Under the pieces are notes generated by a model. That model saw only the letters and a program-made list of their open reading frames with translations, did not search any database and was not told the origin of the DNA. A stretch of 64,000 nucleotides of DNA. It comes from Adiantum capillus-veneris (taxonomy: Eukaryota; Streptophyta; Polypodiopsida; Polypodiales; Pteridaceae). Shown one piece after another: positions 25,169 to 35,627 of this stretch. The position numbers and the translations under genes are program-made. The stretch lies in the NCBI GenBank assembly GCA_014529385.2, contig CM043958.1, positions 137,745,043 to 137,809,042 on the forward strand, in the 5' to 3' direction. Each line of letters starts with the position of its first letter. The first letter of the stretch is position 1.

Positions 25169-26711
25169 AACATGGGCTCATAAAAGGAAGGTCCATTTAC
25201 GATAACATCTTGGCAGCAATGGTGGGCATTGAATATGCAACTGTCACAAAGCAGGAGTGCATTCTGCTGCAGTTGGACCTGGACAAGGCTTATGACAGAA
25301 TAACATAGACATATATAGAAGCTGTCATGGAAGCTCTGGGCTTTGGGCCTCGCCTCTGCCGGTTGGTACGCGTACTGGGGGCTGGAAGCTAGTCAGAGCT
25401 CCTATTCAACGATAGAATTGTGGGCTCTTTTGGATCAAAAGGTCTATTAAGCAGGGATGCCCTTTGGCCCCCCTACTTTTTGCCATAGTATCACATCCTT
25501 TAATCATGACGCTCGAAGCTAGTGTGGAACGAGGGGAGTTGCAAGGCCTCGCTTTGCCAGGAAATAGCCAACTCCTAGCAAAATTTTTTGCAGAGGATTC
25601 TCTCCTCTTCTTGAAGGCGTGCCCCCAGGTCATTAGAAAAGCTCTGGAGATTGTGCAAATATTCTCAAAAGCTTTGGGGCCCCAGTGTAATATAGAGAAG
25701 TCAAGGTTGATCTCCTTATCGGAAAATGACTCATTTGATCCTTCTATTTTTTCGGGGGAGATTGTCACAAAAGGGAATATATTCAGGCATCTGGGAGCCC
25801 CCTTGGGAGTGGACGTGACTCACAAGCAAAGATTTGAGTGGGTGCTTGAGAAAATAAAAACAAAAATGAGTAGGTGGGAGTATGCTCTTCTCCCATTCCC
25901 AAGTCGGATAAAAGTGATGAATGCCTTTATGATTCCTTACATTGCCTTCACTAGCCCGCTTCTCAAAATGGCTAAGTGTCACTAGAAAGAGTTCTTAAAA
26001 CTAGTAAAAAGGTTTTTATGGAAAAACAACACAAAATCCTCCAGGCCATGGAAATGGGCCTGGTGGGAATTAGCTACTCGACTGGTGAATCAAGGAGGCC
26101 TCGGAATTCTCAACCCTGTGGTTGGCTGATGCAGAAGCTTGTTACACCAAGTTTGTTGTCTCCTTGGCTAAACAGGATCAAGTTTGGGCTGTCATGGTCA
26201 GAGATATGATAGAAACATCTAAACTTGGCTCAGATGGTGGAAAATGGAGAGGGGTGGAGGTTCATGACAAACTGTTAGCCCCGGAGTGGTCTACCTTAAG
26301 ACTGGGAGGCAGCTTAGGAGAATTGGTAAGAAAATGCAAGAGAGCAGCAGGAGTCTTAAAGTGGGGGGAAGAAGTCAGATACTTCAAGAACTCCATTTTG
26401 CATTGGTCCCCCTCGCTGTCCAAAGTTGTAGATCTGCCACAAACTCCCTATTGGATTGAGACAGCCAGGAAATTGAATAATAAGGGTCTGAAGCAACTTG
26501 GACACTTCTGGGACAGTGGCAACAAGAGTTGGAAAACCATTGACCTTGTGATTACCCAGTACCAACTCAATAGCTTGGAGGTCTTGCTGGTCCAAAAAGT
26601 GATGAAGGAGCTTGACAATTTAGTGATGCCAATTTGTGATTTGGTGTTTGACTTGCCCATGCCTGAAAATGGCCCGGAAGCAGTCTATTAGGGAAACTCC
26701 ATCCTAAAAGA

Positions 26712-26716
26712 ATTTA
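26712..26716 (+). repeat. Chromovirus target-site duplication, left copy
   Basis: attta immediately precedes the LTR start TGTAAC; the same attta stands at 35,623-35,627 after the other LTR. Confidence 0.95.
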
Positions 26717-28307
26717 TGTAACATTTAATGGCCTAAAATCTTATTTGTAGCGGAAATTAGCATGAACATAGTGGGCATTTCATTAGAATAGATTCCTAAG
26801 GAGAATTACAAGAGTGCTTGGGTGGAGAGAGCAACAAAAAAGCATAACACCTAGTTAGATAGCATCGACAATACTTTCAAAAGAGAGAGAGCAATTAAGC
26901 TATTGACAACAGTTGAGGACCGGATTTGCATGGAGCCGGTCCCCCCTCCAAAAGGCTTTGTATTATGGTTTCTCCCATCAAGAGAGACATTGTACAATAC
27001 AATTGTTTGTGTTCCTTCAAGACTAGCTAGTGCAATGAAGATGGAAGCTTCATACACCAAGCAAAACACTTAATCAAACACAACTTGAATTATCCCCGTT
27101 CTCAGACCCAAGACCTCACACACCTTCGAAGATGGTGAGAGCTAGCAGGGTATGAGAGTAGATTGAGAGGAAAAAGAAGTATCTTACGAGAAAGAAGTAC
27201 ATCTCCTCACATAATCACTCATATTAGCATAGCTTAGCTTAGTAATTAGCTTGGTAGAGAAGATGAGCATGCATTGAAGCTTGGCTCTTGGTTGGATTTG
27301 CATCCACATGCCAAGAGAGTGTTGATGTAGGCTTCTATCTCACAAGCTTGGAGTAGGTGATGAGCTCTCCATTAAAGCTTGGGAGGAGATAGAGTATTTT
27401 CCCTTCACACATGGTCAAGTGTGAGAGTGTGTGTGTCAATGCCAAGCAAAAATCAGCCCCCCCTCTCTCTTGGGCGAGCCCTAGCTGCTAAGTTAGTCTG
27501 GCTTTTGCCTCATTGGACCTCCCCAGGTCAAGCCAATAGGGATTAAGCAGCATAAGTGATAGCCTTCTGACATGTGTCCCCCTTTCCCCTTTTGTGAGAG
27601 CTTTAGATAATTAAATAATTAAACTAAACTCTCATTGGACCCCTTTGCCTCCTGGCCAATAGGAATCAGGCAAGCCATGGGGCTCCTGAATGCTCATTGG
27701 ACCCCTTGGGAGACTGCCCAATAGTCTTCTAGGACACTTAATTCTTATTGGTTTCTTTTATTAAATGTTTTTAAATGAATTAAACTAGATTTACTCTAGC
27801 CTAATTCTCATTGGTCCACTTCAAGGGTCTTCCAATAGGAATTGGGCACACCTTGTGGGCATCTGGCCTAGGGAGCTGACATGTGTCCCTCATTCCCTTT
27901 GTGTAAAGGGAGCCTGTGTGTGTGTGTGTGGCTTTCTCTCTCATCCCCTAGCTTTGGGGCTCGCCCCCTCCCATGTAGGGATGTAGAAAGACTTTTTGGG
28001 CACACTAAGCATCCAATTTTCCCTAAGGTTGACCTTTGGACACAACCTTTGAATTTTGGAACCTTAGCATTTTGGAAGTCTTAATGGGCTGAACCTTAGG
28101 GTCTTTTTAGCCCATTGTTTCACATGGCTCTTTTGCAGATGGCCCCCCCTTTGGATCCCTATTTTCCCTCCTTTGGATCCCTACTGTGGCCGGTCTGCTA
28201 ACTTAACCAATATTCTAGCTTTTTCTCCCTTGGCACTTCCCCACATTAAATGATCAGTTTAATATGAGAAAATCATTTAGGAGAATTAGATATTGATTAT
28301 TATGACA
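26717..28307 (-). repeat. Chromovirus 3' LTR
   Basis: Begins (plus strand) TGTAACATTTAATGG and ends ATTATTATGACA; on the element strand it reads TGTCAT...GTTACA. Differences from the other LTR noticed: g/a at about 26,868, t/c and g/t near 27,755-27,775, and one C fewer near 27,947. Open frames within it are not genes. Confidence 0.96.
27512..27836. promoter_or_regulatory. Array of inverted ATTGG/CCAAT pairs in LTR
   Basis: ATTGG followed 17-18 nt later by CCAAT occurs four times: 27,512/27,533, 27,634/27,656, 27,696/27,718 and 27,810/27,832, plus a lone ATTGG at 27,747. The surrounding words are conserved (ctcattggacc ... ccaatagg). The same array is in the 5' LTR (about 34,826-35,150), placing it in U3. 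CCAAT boxes bind NF-Y, so a promoter/enhancer role is an inference. Paired halves could also form hairpins. Confidence 0.5.
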
Positions 28308-28322
28308 TTACCTCTCTCTTGA
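28308..28322 (-). other. Polypurine tract next to 3' LTR
   Basis: On the minus strand the 15 nt directly before the 3' LTR read caagagagaggtaa-like purines, the expected plus-strand primer for reverse transcription. Confidence 0.75.
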
Positions 28323-28664
28323 AATCATAGTCGTCCTCGACTATGGTGTAGAGAAGATAAAGCATATGCATGAGTCCTTTTCTTAGCGGGTAGAGGATCC
28401 CTATGTTACCCTACGACATCATTCCATAATGGATGACTAGTCCATTTGGCGCTTGAGAGCCTGAGGCTGCCGCAAGCATGTCTGCACATTAGTCCTATCA
28501 GTCTTCCATAGTAGAGTGACAAGCTCTACTTGGTGTTCGGGAGACGTCGTCTCCGCAAACTTGATCTAAGCATGCATACTACTTCATTTTTGTGCACAAA
28601 TAAAGAAAAAGAGAGTCTTATAAGACAAAAAATTTTGTTCATTTTTATCATTTTGTACATTTGC

Positions 28665-31595
28665 TTACTCTTGGGAAACATTGTAAGCATTGACAAGGTT
28701 TAGGTTATCCTTTAATTGTATGCCTTGCATCCATCTAGCATCTTCAAAAGGATAATTCTTAAACTTAATAAGATATCGTCGGATAGTCTTACCGCCTCTT
28801 AATACCTTGTCTTCATGTCGGAGAATGGACTCGGGCTGCAGCACCTCCTCGTGGTCCTCGATCTCCGGTGGGTCTTCAATAGTTGGTTCTTGAGGTGGCT
28901 CTCCTTTGTAAGGCTTCAAGAGGCTCACATGAAAAGCATTGTGTATGAGCCAATGATTGGGCAACTTAAGTTGATAGGCCATCTCATTGATTGGCCTAAG
29001 AATCTGGAAGGGACCATAGTACCTTTTTGCTAGTTTAGCATAGTACTTTTGGTGGCCCGTAGGATTCTTGCCCGTCGTGTGCCTTAATCGAGCCTTGGGA
29101 AACTTTAACAAGACCCAATCGTTTTCTTTAAAGGCTTGGGCTCTTCTGTGCTTGTCAGCAGCAGCCTTTTGCCTTTGCTGTGAGATAGAGATAGCATCCT
29201 TAATCTTTTGGAAAGATTCTTGTAGGTCTCGGCTATACTCATCTGCAGCGAAGATCTTCCCATGTACCTTAAGTAGCAAGGGACTTTTTGATCTTCCCTC
29301 AATTACCTCGAAAGGTGCTTTTCCTGTAGAAGTATGTACAGTGTTATTGTAAGCATACTCTACTAAGGGTAAGTACTTCTCCCATTGGGATCTTTGATCT
29401 ACTTCCGTTACATAGGCTTTTAGTAGATCGAGAATAGTTAGGTTAGCTATTTCACTTTGGCCATCAGTTTGTGGATGATAGGCCGAAGAGAAGTTTAGCC
29501 TTGTTCCTAAATTCTCAAAGAGACCCTTCCAGAAATTACTGGTCATTCTAGGATCTCTATCCGACACTATGGACATTGGCAAGCCATGGTACTTGAAAAT
29601 TTGTGAAATGAAGAGGGTTGCCATTTGATGGGCTTTGATAGTCTTTTTGACAGGTATAAAATGAGCTTGTTTACTGAACCTGTCTACTATCGTCCATATT
29701 CCCGTATTCCCATGGATAGACTTAGGCAATCCAAAGATAAAATCCATGGATATGCTCTCCCACGGTGAATTAGGGATTGGCAAGGGTTGAAGCAATCCAA
29801 GTTGCTTCCCTCTATCAAATTTTGTCTTTTGACATACCACACATTTGGAAACATACTCATGTATGTTCACTTTCATGGTAGGCCAATAGAAATATGTTTC
29901 AATTCCCTTTAGGGTAGACTGAATCCCTCTATGCCCCGCATATGGGGGAGCATGAGATTCATACATTACTTTCTCACGTAGTGAGTTAGTAACGCATAGT
30001 CTATTGCCATAGAGAAGATAACCATCTTGTAAAGTAAATGGTTCTTCTTTCTTCCCTAATGCAAGGGCTGAAATCACATCTCTAAAATCGGGATCAATAG
30101 CATACTCATCTATCATTGAAGATAGATCATTGTGAGTTGCTATGGAAACCGCATTCACTCTCGGTCGTCTTGAGAGTGCATCGGCTACTTGATTATGCTT
30201 GCCAGCAATGTGAGCAATATGAAAATGAAATTGCGAAAGGAAATTTGCCCACCTCATTTGTTTGTCGGAGAGCTTGGTCTGCGTCATGAAGTACTTAAGA
30301 CTTTGGTGATCCGTTCGCAGAATGAAAGGAGTCCCCAATAAATAGTGCTTCCATGAGTCTAAGGCATGTAGAACTGCAAGGAGTTCTTTTTCGTATATGC
30401 CTAGAGCTTGCTCAACAGGGTCGAGCCTTCGACTCTCATAGCCTATGGCGTGCCCTTCTTGGAGCAAAACAGCCCCAAGGCAATCACCACAAGCATCACA
30501 TTGGACCTCAAATGGTTTTGAGAGATCCGGTAGTGTAAGCACAGGTTGAGAGATAAGCTTTTCTTTAAGCTTTTCGAAAGCATTGTTCTCCTTAGCAGAC
30601 CACGTATACCTAACATTTTTCTTTGTTAGGTCATGTAATGGTCCCGCAATTTGTGAGAACTTTTCTATGAAGCGTCTATAGTATGCACACATACCTATAA
30701 AGCTTCTTAGTTCATGAAGATTCCTTGGTTTAGGCCATCCTTTTATTACCTCTAACTTGGATGGATCCATTTGGATTCCATCTTGAGAGATAATGTGACC
30801 TAAATATTGAATCTCTTGCAAGAAAAATTCACTTTTCTTTCGATTAACATAAAGTTTATTCTCTCTTAAAACTTGAAATATTACCTGGAGGTGTTGCTTG
30901 TGTTCCTCTAATGAATTAGAGTAGATGATAATATCATCAAAGAACACTCCAGTGAAGGTTCGATGAGGTCTGAACAGCTTCTCCATCAAGCGGTTAAATG
31001 TGGCTGGTGCATTAGTCAAGCCAAAAGGCATGACAATGTATTCGTAAAGACCAAATGTAGTACGAAATGCGGTCTTTACAATGTCTTGATCAACTATCCT
31101 TATTTGATGATAGCCACTTTTTAGGTCAATCCTACTGAAGTAGGTCGATCCTTGTAGCTTATCAAATAGGTCTTCTACCCGTGGAACGGGAAACCTATTC
31201 TTGATAGTGATCCTATTTAGTGCTCTATAGTCGACACACATACGATATGTGCCGTCTTTCTTTTGCACTAATAGCACAGGTGAGCAAAATGGAGATGAGC
31301 TAGGCCTAACCATGCCCTTCTCAACTAACTCATGCACTTGCCGCATAATCTCCTCTTGTTGAGCTTGAGAAACTCTATAAGGAGGTTTGTTAGGCGGTGA
31401 ACTTCCTGGAAGAAGTTCAATTGCATGGTCGTCATTACCTCGTTTAGGAGGTAGCTCACAAGGGATGTCGTCAATAAAGACATCTTGAAACCCCTTGAGA
31501 AAATTGGATAACTCTAATTCCTTTTGGTTGCTTTTATTTTCTTTTGCTAAAGCATTAGGTTCATTTTGAGAATCTTTAACAAAAATCATGTACAC
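28665..31595 (-). CDS. pol: Chromovirus Pol: RT, RNase H, integrase, C-terminal chromodomain-like region
   Basis: Open frame of 976 codons, numbered from a GTG codon; the first ATG is codon 3 (31,589). RT: VQKKDGTYRMCVDYRALN (about 110-127), RIDLKSGYHQIRI with Asp156, and VFFDDIIIYS with Asp220/221. RNase H: Asp367, Glu404, Asp429. Integrase: zinc site His548, His555, Cys585, Cys588, and DDE residues Asp618, Asp679, Glu715 (YHPQTDGQSE). The C-terminus (IRRYLIKFKNYPFEDARW) matches a chromodomain-like tail, which in chromoviruses directs integration to chromatin. All catalytic residues are present. The frame is -1 relative to gag and open for about 40 nt upstream into the end of gag, so it may be made by frameshifting or reinitiation. 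Confidence 0.96.
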   Translation of the reverse strand: MYMIFVKDSQNEPNALAKENKSNQKELELSNFLKGFQDVFIDDIPCELPPKRGNDDHAIELLPGSSPPNKPPYRVSQAQQEEIMRQVHELVEKGMVRPSSSPFCSPVLLVQKKDGTYRMCVDYRALNRITIKNRFPVPRVEDLFDKLQGSTYFSRIDLKSGYHQIRIVDQDIVKTAFRTTFGLYEYIVMPFGLTNAPATFNRLMEKLFRPHRTFTGVFFDDIIIYSNSLEEHKQHLQVIFQVLRENKLYVNRKKSEFFLQEIQYLGHIISQDGIQMDPSKLEVIKGWPKPRNLHELRSFIGMCAYYRRFIEKFSQIAGPLHDLTKKNVRYTWSAKENNAFEKLKEKLISQPVLTLPDLSKPFEVQCDACGDCLGAVLLQEGHAIGYESRRLDPVEQALGIYEKELLAVLHALDSWKHYLLGTPFILRTDHQSLKYFMTQTKLSDKQMRWANFLSQFHFHIAHIAGKHNQVADALSRRPRVNAVSIATHNDLSSMIDEYAIDPDFRDVISALALGKKEEPFTLQDGYLLYGNRLCVTNSLREKVMYESHAPPYAGHRGIQSTLKGIETYFYWPTMKVNIHEYVSKCVVCQKTKFDRGKQLGLLQPLPIPNSPWESISMDFIFGLPKSIHGNTGIWTIVDRFSKQAHFIPVKKTIKAHQMATLFISQIFKYHGLPMSIVSDRDPRMTSNFWKGLFENLGTRLNFSSAYHPQTDGQSEIANLTILDLLKAYVTEVDQRSQWEKYLPLVEYAYNNTVHTSTGKAPFEVIEGRSKSPLLLKVHGKIFAADEYSRDLQESFQKIKDAISISQQRQKAAADKHRRAQAFKENDWVLLKFPKARLRHTTGKNPTGHQKYYAKLAKRYYGPFQILRPINEMAYQLKLPNHWLIHNAFHVSLLKPYKGEPPQEPTIEDPPEIEDHEEVLQPESILRHEDKVLRGGKTIRRYLIKFKNYPFEDARWMQGIQLKDNLNLVNAYNVSQE

Positions 31596-31609
31596 GGAAA
31601 TAGAGCTCT

Positions 31610-33613
31610 TTATTGACTTGTTGAAAGCTGGTGTATGTACAATGGGATGGTGTTACCCATCTCCCTAGCATCTATATACATGTCCTTTTCCCTGAACTTA
31701 AAGGAGATTCTCCTTTCAGGAAATTTAACATGGGCAGCCAGACGGTCAAACCATGGTGCCCCTAGGATTACATCCTCATGCTTGAGAGGAGAGATAAAGA
31801 AGTCCTCTTTGTCCACATAGCCTTGGACATGAAGCCTCAATTTCCCGATTAAGGGAGTGACTGAAGCTTCTTGCCCCTTGAAGGCACTGTCTGCGGGTAG
31901 GATATCTCCCATCTCGTAGGATTGTATGCCTAGCTTGGTGGCTAACTCCATAGATATGAAATTGTGAGTAGAACCAGGGTCAAAGAGAATAAAAGCATCA
32001 TGTTCTCTTACCTTTCCCCAAGCATGGCATAGAGGAGATCCTTTGTGGTGAGTTTGATGAATCTCCTCCTCTTGGATTTCAACCAAAGAAGCTCTAGGAG
32101 GATCTTGGCGGTTGTTCTTTTGGGGACAAGCGCGGTACGCATGCCCTTGTTCGCCGCACTTGAAACACCGGTTATCTTTACGATAACGCTCAAGCTCTTC
32201 AGGAGAGAGTTTATTCTTTCCTTTGTAAACTCCCTTCTCTTTAGCTTTGTTGGGATTGCCCTTAGGAGACTTTTGGACATTGTCCTTCCCCTTAGGCTCA
32301 TTGGAACCCTTGTTTTCCGGGGGCTTATTATTTCTTTTACCCCCCGTTTGGAAATTGATTCGCGAGGCCACCATAGTATGGTGTATTACCGCCGATATGG
32401 TACGTGGCCTTTGGGAGTTGACATACTCCGCCATTTCTTCGGTTAAGCCCGCACAAAATTGTTGCTTTTGCTCTCCAAAATCCAACTTTTTGAAGACAGT
32501 GGCTTTGAGTTGTAGGTCCCAAAACTTGTCTACATATTTGTGGATGGATTCATTGGGAGAGAGCTTTAAGCTTCGCCATTCGGTGAGTACTTTGTCTTTG
32601 GCATCGGTGGCCAAAAACTGCTTCATAATGGAAGCTCTTAAAGCCTTCCATGTTCGTGGAGCTTCACCGTTGGCTCGTAGGCTAGACCACCATTGTCTGG
32701 CGGACTTTTGAAAGTGCATAGCTACATGGCGTAGCTTAGAGGACTCCGTGAAGCCCTCATCTCCAAACGCCGCATCGAATTGCTGGATAAAGGCCAAAAC
32801 TTTGTCTGTAGCACCGAAGGTGCCATCATAGGTAAGGAAAGAGATGCTCTTCCCTCCCTCTTTGAATTTCTTCAGCTTGGACGACCTCTTCCATGCGGCA
32901 TAGGATTTCCTATGGCCTCTTCTTTTTGATGGTTCAAAAGTTGCACCATCACTTTCTTCAGAAGATGAAGAATTTGAAGAAGGTGGAGAAGAGGGTGACC
33001 TCTTTCTCGCCTTTTTCTTGTCTTGATCTTTGTCGTCTTCACCATAGCTTTCATAAGAGGAAGAGGATGAAGAAGATGGAGAAGAGGGTGTCCTCTTTCT
33101 CGCCTTTTTCTTCTCTTGCTTTTTATCATCCCTCTTTGAATTATGGCGTGGAGAAGAGTGTGATGGTCTTCTCCGCTTTGGTGGTGATGGAGAGCGTTTA
33201 GCCCGCCGTCTTCGTGGAGCCATCTCCGCCGAGGTGGCGGGAGACTCGCTTCTTTCTCGTTCCTTCGGTGGAGGCTCTTGAGTTCTCCTTTGGGAAGGAG
33301 ATGCATCATCAAGAAGTAAGTTCTTGAGCCCTTCATATGGATTCTCTTCTTCTTCCCGAATCGGAGAGAGACCTCTTTTGGTAGTCTCACAAGGAGGCTT
33401 CCTAGGTGTTCTCTCGTCATGGTGATGAGCTTGGAGAATCCCGTGAGCACGGAGCTGCCGTTGCACTTCACTTTGGAGAGATGGATTGCCCATGGCTTGT
33501 TGAAGCCTAGAAACAAGATAATTAACAAGCATTGAAGCATCATTAGTAGCTTGCTCATGAGCAAAATCAAAGTTATCAACATTAATTTCACTCTCTTTAA
33601 TATTGTCAGCCAT
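31610..33613 (-). CDS. gag: Chromovirus Gag-protease with RS-rich insert
   Basis: 667 codons from a genuine ATG. The N-terminus is hydrophilic. Residues of about 115-225 are an Arg/Ser/Lys-rich segment (RRRRAKRSPSPPKRRRPS) with a partial internal duplication (KKARKRTPSSPS and KKARKRSPSSPP, each followed by a Ser run and acidic residues). About 255-410 is the capsid-type gag domain (FHFQKSARQWWSSL region). CCHC knuckle CFKCGEQGHAYRAC at 483-496. Aspartic protease ILFDPGSTHNFIS at about 542-554, where DPG replaces the usual DSG/DTG. The frame stops 14 nt before the annotated start of pol. It packages element RNA in cytoplasmic particles. Confidence 0.95.
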   Translation of the reverse strand: MADNIKESEINVDNFDFAHEQATNDASMLVNYLVSRLQQAMGNPSLQSEVQRQLRAHGILQAHHHDERTPRKPPCETTKRGLSPIREEEENPYEGLKNLLLDDASPSQRRTQEPPPKERERSESPATSAEMAPRRRRAKRSPSPPKRRRPSHSSPRHNSKRDDKKQEKKKARKRTPSSPSSSSSSSYESYGEDDKDQDKKKARKRSPSSPPSSNSSSSEESDGATFEPSKRRGHRKSYAAWKRSSKLKKFKEGGKSISFLTYDGTFGATDKVLAFIQQFDAAFGDEGFTESSKLRHVAMHFQKSARQWWSSLRANGEAPRTWKALRASIMKQFLATDAKDKVLTEWRSLKLSPNESIHKYVDKFWDLQLKATVFKKLDFGEQKQQFCAGLTEEMAEYVNSQRPRTISAVIHHTMVASRINFQTGGKRNNKPPENKGSNEPKGKDNVQKSPKGNPNKAKEKGVYKGKNKLSPEELERYRKDNRCFKCGEQGHAYRACPQKNNRQDPPRASLVEIQEEEIHQTHHKGSPLCHAWGKVREHDAFILFDPGSTHNFISMELATKLGIQSYEMGDILPADSAFKGQEASVTPLIGKLRLHVQGYVDKEDFFISPLKHEDVILGAPWFDRLAAHVKFPERRISFKFREKDMYIDAREMGNTIPLYIHQLSTSQ

Positions 33614-34030
33614 TCTAACAACTTTTAGGTGTAAACTTTTTAGGTGTACTTTGGCACTTCAAGCCCTAGTTGCTACTCCTCTTTACCCCTTTAGAAAAAG
33701 CACTCAAGCTACTGTACCCGCGGCTCGAATACCATTAATTGCAAGGAATAGAAGAGAGGGTCTTTCGACACCAAAACAGCACCGGCTCCTGTCAAGCTTC
33801 TAATAGCTCAATAGTGGTTAAGCCGTAGGCAAGCCCCGTAGGACTCCACTATTAAGACCATAGCTCTCGACGGTGATGCCCCGTTAACTGCACAAAGGCA
33901 GGCGCACTGCAAGGCTGAAAAATCCCTATTCTACTTACTCACAGGCAATTAATAATACCAACCATTTGTAGCTAGCTTGAGGACCTCCCTTCTTGAGCAA
34001 GAAAAGAGAAACCTTGAGCTCTGATACCAA
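33614..34030 (-). other. Chromovirus leader between PBS and gag
   Basis: Untranslated leader of about 400 nt between the 5' LTR and the gag ATG. The first bases hold the PBS. No separate gene recognised. Confidence 0.8.
34016..34029 (-). other. Primer-binding site, initiator tRNA-Met
   Basis: On the minus strand, one base after the 5' LTR, TGGTATCAGAGCTC reads as the PBS complementary to the 3' end of plant initiator tRNA-Met (consensus TGGTATCAGAGC). Confidence 0.93.
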
Positions 34031-35622
34031 TGTAACATTTAATGGCCTAAAATCTTATTTGTAGCGGAAATTAGCATGAACATAGTGGGCATTTCATTAG
34101 AATAGATTCCTAAGGAGAATTACAAGAGTGCTTGGGTGGAGAGAGCAACAAAAAAGCATAACACCTAGTTAGATAGCATCAACAATACTTTCAAAAGAGA
34201 GAGAGCAATTAAGCTATTGACAACAGTTGAGGACCGGATTTGCATGGAGCCGGTCCCCCCTCCAAAAGGCTTTGTATTATGGTTTCTCCCATCAAGAGAG
34301 ACATTGTACAATACAATTGTTTGTGTTCCTTCAAGACTAGCTAGTGCAATGAAGATGGAAGCTTCATACACCAAGCAAAACACTTAATCAAACACAACTT
34401 GAATTATCCCCGTTCTCAGACCCAAGACCTCACACACCTTCGAAGATGGTGAGAGCTAGCAGGGTATGAGAGTAGATTGAGAGGAAAAAGAAGTATCTTA
34501 CGAGAAAGAAGTACATCTCCTCACATAATCACTCATATTAGCATAGCTTAGCTTAGTAATTAGCTTGGTAGAGAAGATGAGCATGCATTGAAGCTTGGCT
34601 CTTGGTTGGATTTGCATCCACATGCCAAGAGAGTGTTGATGTAGGCTTCTATCTCACAAGCTTGGAGTAGGTGATGAGCTCTCCATTAAAGCTTGGGAGG
34701 AGATAGAGTATTTTCCCTTCACACATGGTCAAGTGTGAGAGTGTGTGTGTCAATGCCAAGCAAAAATCAGCCCCCCCTCTCTCTTGGGCGAGCCCTAGCT
34801 GCTAAGTTAGTCTGGCTTTTGCCTCATTGGACCTCCCCAGGTCAAGCCAATAGGGATTAAGCAGCATAAGTGATAGCCTTCTGACATGTGTCCCCCTTTC
34901 CCCTTTTGTGAGAGCTTTAGATAATTAAATAATTAAACTAAACTCTCATTGGACCCCTTTGCCTCCTGGCCAATAGGAATCAGGCAAGCCATGGGGCTCC
35001 TGAATGCTCATTGGACCCCTTGGGAGACTGCCCAATAGTCTTCTAGGACACTTAATTCTTATTGGTTTCCTTTATTAAATGTTTTTAAATTAATTAAACT
35101 AGATTTACTCTAGCCTAATTCTCATTGGTCCACTTCAAGGGTCTTCCAATAGGAATTGGGCACACCTTGTGGGCATCTGGCCTAGGGAGCTGACATGTGT
35201 CCCTCATTCCCTTTGTGTAAAGGGAGCCTGTGTGTGTGTGTGTGGCTTTCTCTCTCATCCCCCTAGCTTTGGGGCTCGCCCCCTCCCATGTAGGGATGTA
35301 GAAAGACTTTTTGGGCACACTAAGCATCCAATTTTCCCTAAGGTTGACCTTTGGACACAACCTTTGAATTTTGGAACCTTAGCATTTTGGAAGTCTTAAT
35401 GGGCTGAACCTTAGGGTCTTTTTAGCCCATTGTTTCACATGGCTCTTTTGCAGATGGCCCCCCCTTTGGATCCCTATTTTCCCTCCTTTGGATCCCTACT
35501 GTGGCCGGTCTGCTAACTTAACCAATATTCTAGCTTTTTCTCCCTTGGCACTTCCCCACATTAAATGATCAGTTTAATATGAGAAAATCATTTAGGAGAA
35601 TTAGATATTGATTATTATGACA
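34031..35622 (-). repeat. Chromovirus 5' LTR
   Basis: 1,592 bp, same termini as the 3' LTR and adjacent to the PBS, so this is the upstream LTR on the minus strand. It contains the second copy of the ATTGG/CCAAT array (about 34,826-35,150). Confidence 0.96.
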
Positions 35623-35627
35623 ATTTA

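Larger units (their letters stand above)
25040..26716 (+). pseudogene. LINE ORF2, part 2: RT core and connection
   Basis: Resumes with AKAVALKLSP, then HGLIKGRSIYDNILAAM and LLQLDLDKAYDRI (the first catalytic Asp motif) near 25,165-25,300. Around 25,588 the expected FADD box reads FAED, so one catalytic Asp is lost. LGAPLGVDVTHKQRFEWVL and FPSRIKVMNAFMIPYIAF follow and are typical of this family. The frame shifts near 25,980-26,120 and continues to 26,691. A 28-bp motif present three times at 25,085-25,168 further breaks the frame. The chromovirus is inserted at 26,717. Confidence 0.88.
26717..35622 (-). mobile_element. Complete young Ty3/gypsy chromovirus
   Basis: An 8.9-kb element on the minus strand, nested in the LINE. 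It has two nearly identical LTRs (1,592 and 1,591 bp), a 5-bp TSD, a PBS complementary to initiator tRNA-Met, a purine tract, and two long open frames, Gag-protease (31,610-33,613) and RT-RNase H-integrase-chromodomain-like (28,665-31,595). I see only about four LTR-LTR differences. Open frames plus near-identical LTRs imply a very recent insertion that may still be competent. It is younger than the LINE, whose frames are already broken. Confidence 0.96.

Noticed and set aside
26851-27069. 72-codon minus-strand frame, repeated at 34,165-34,383
   Set aside because: It is inside both LTRs and identical because the LTRs are; no start context or domain.
32872-33621. 249-codon minus-strand frame overlapping gag
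   Set aside because: An alternate-frame shadow of the low-complexity RS region of the real gag frame.
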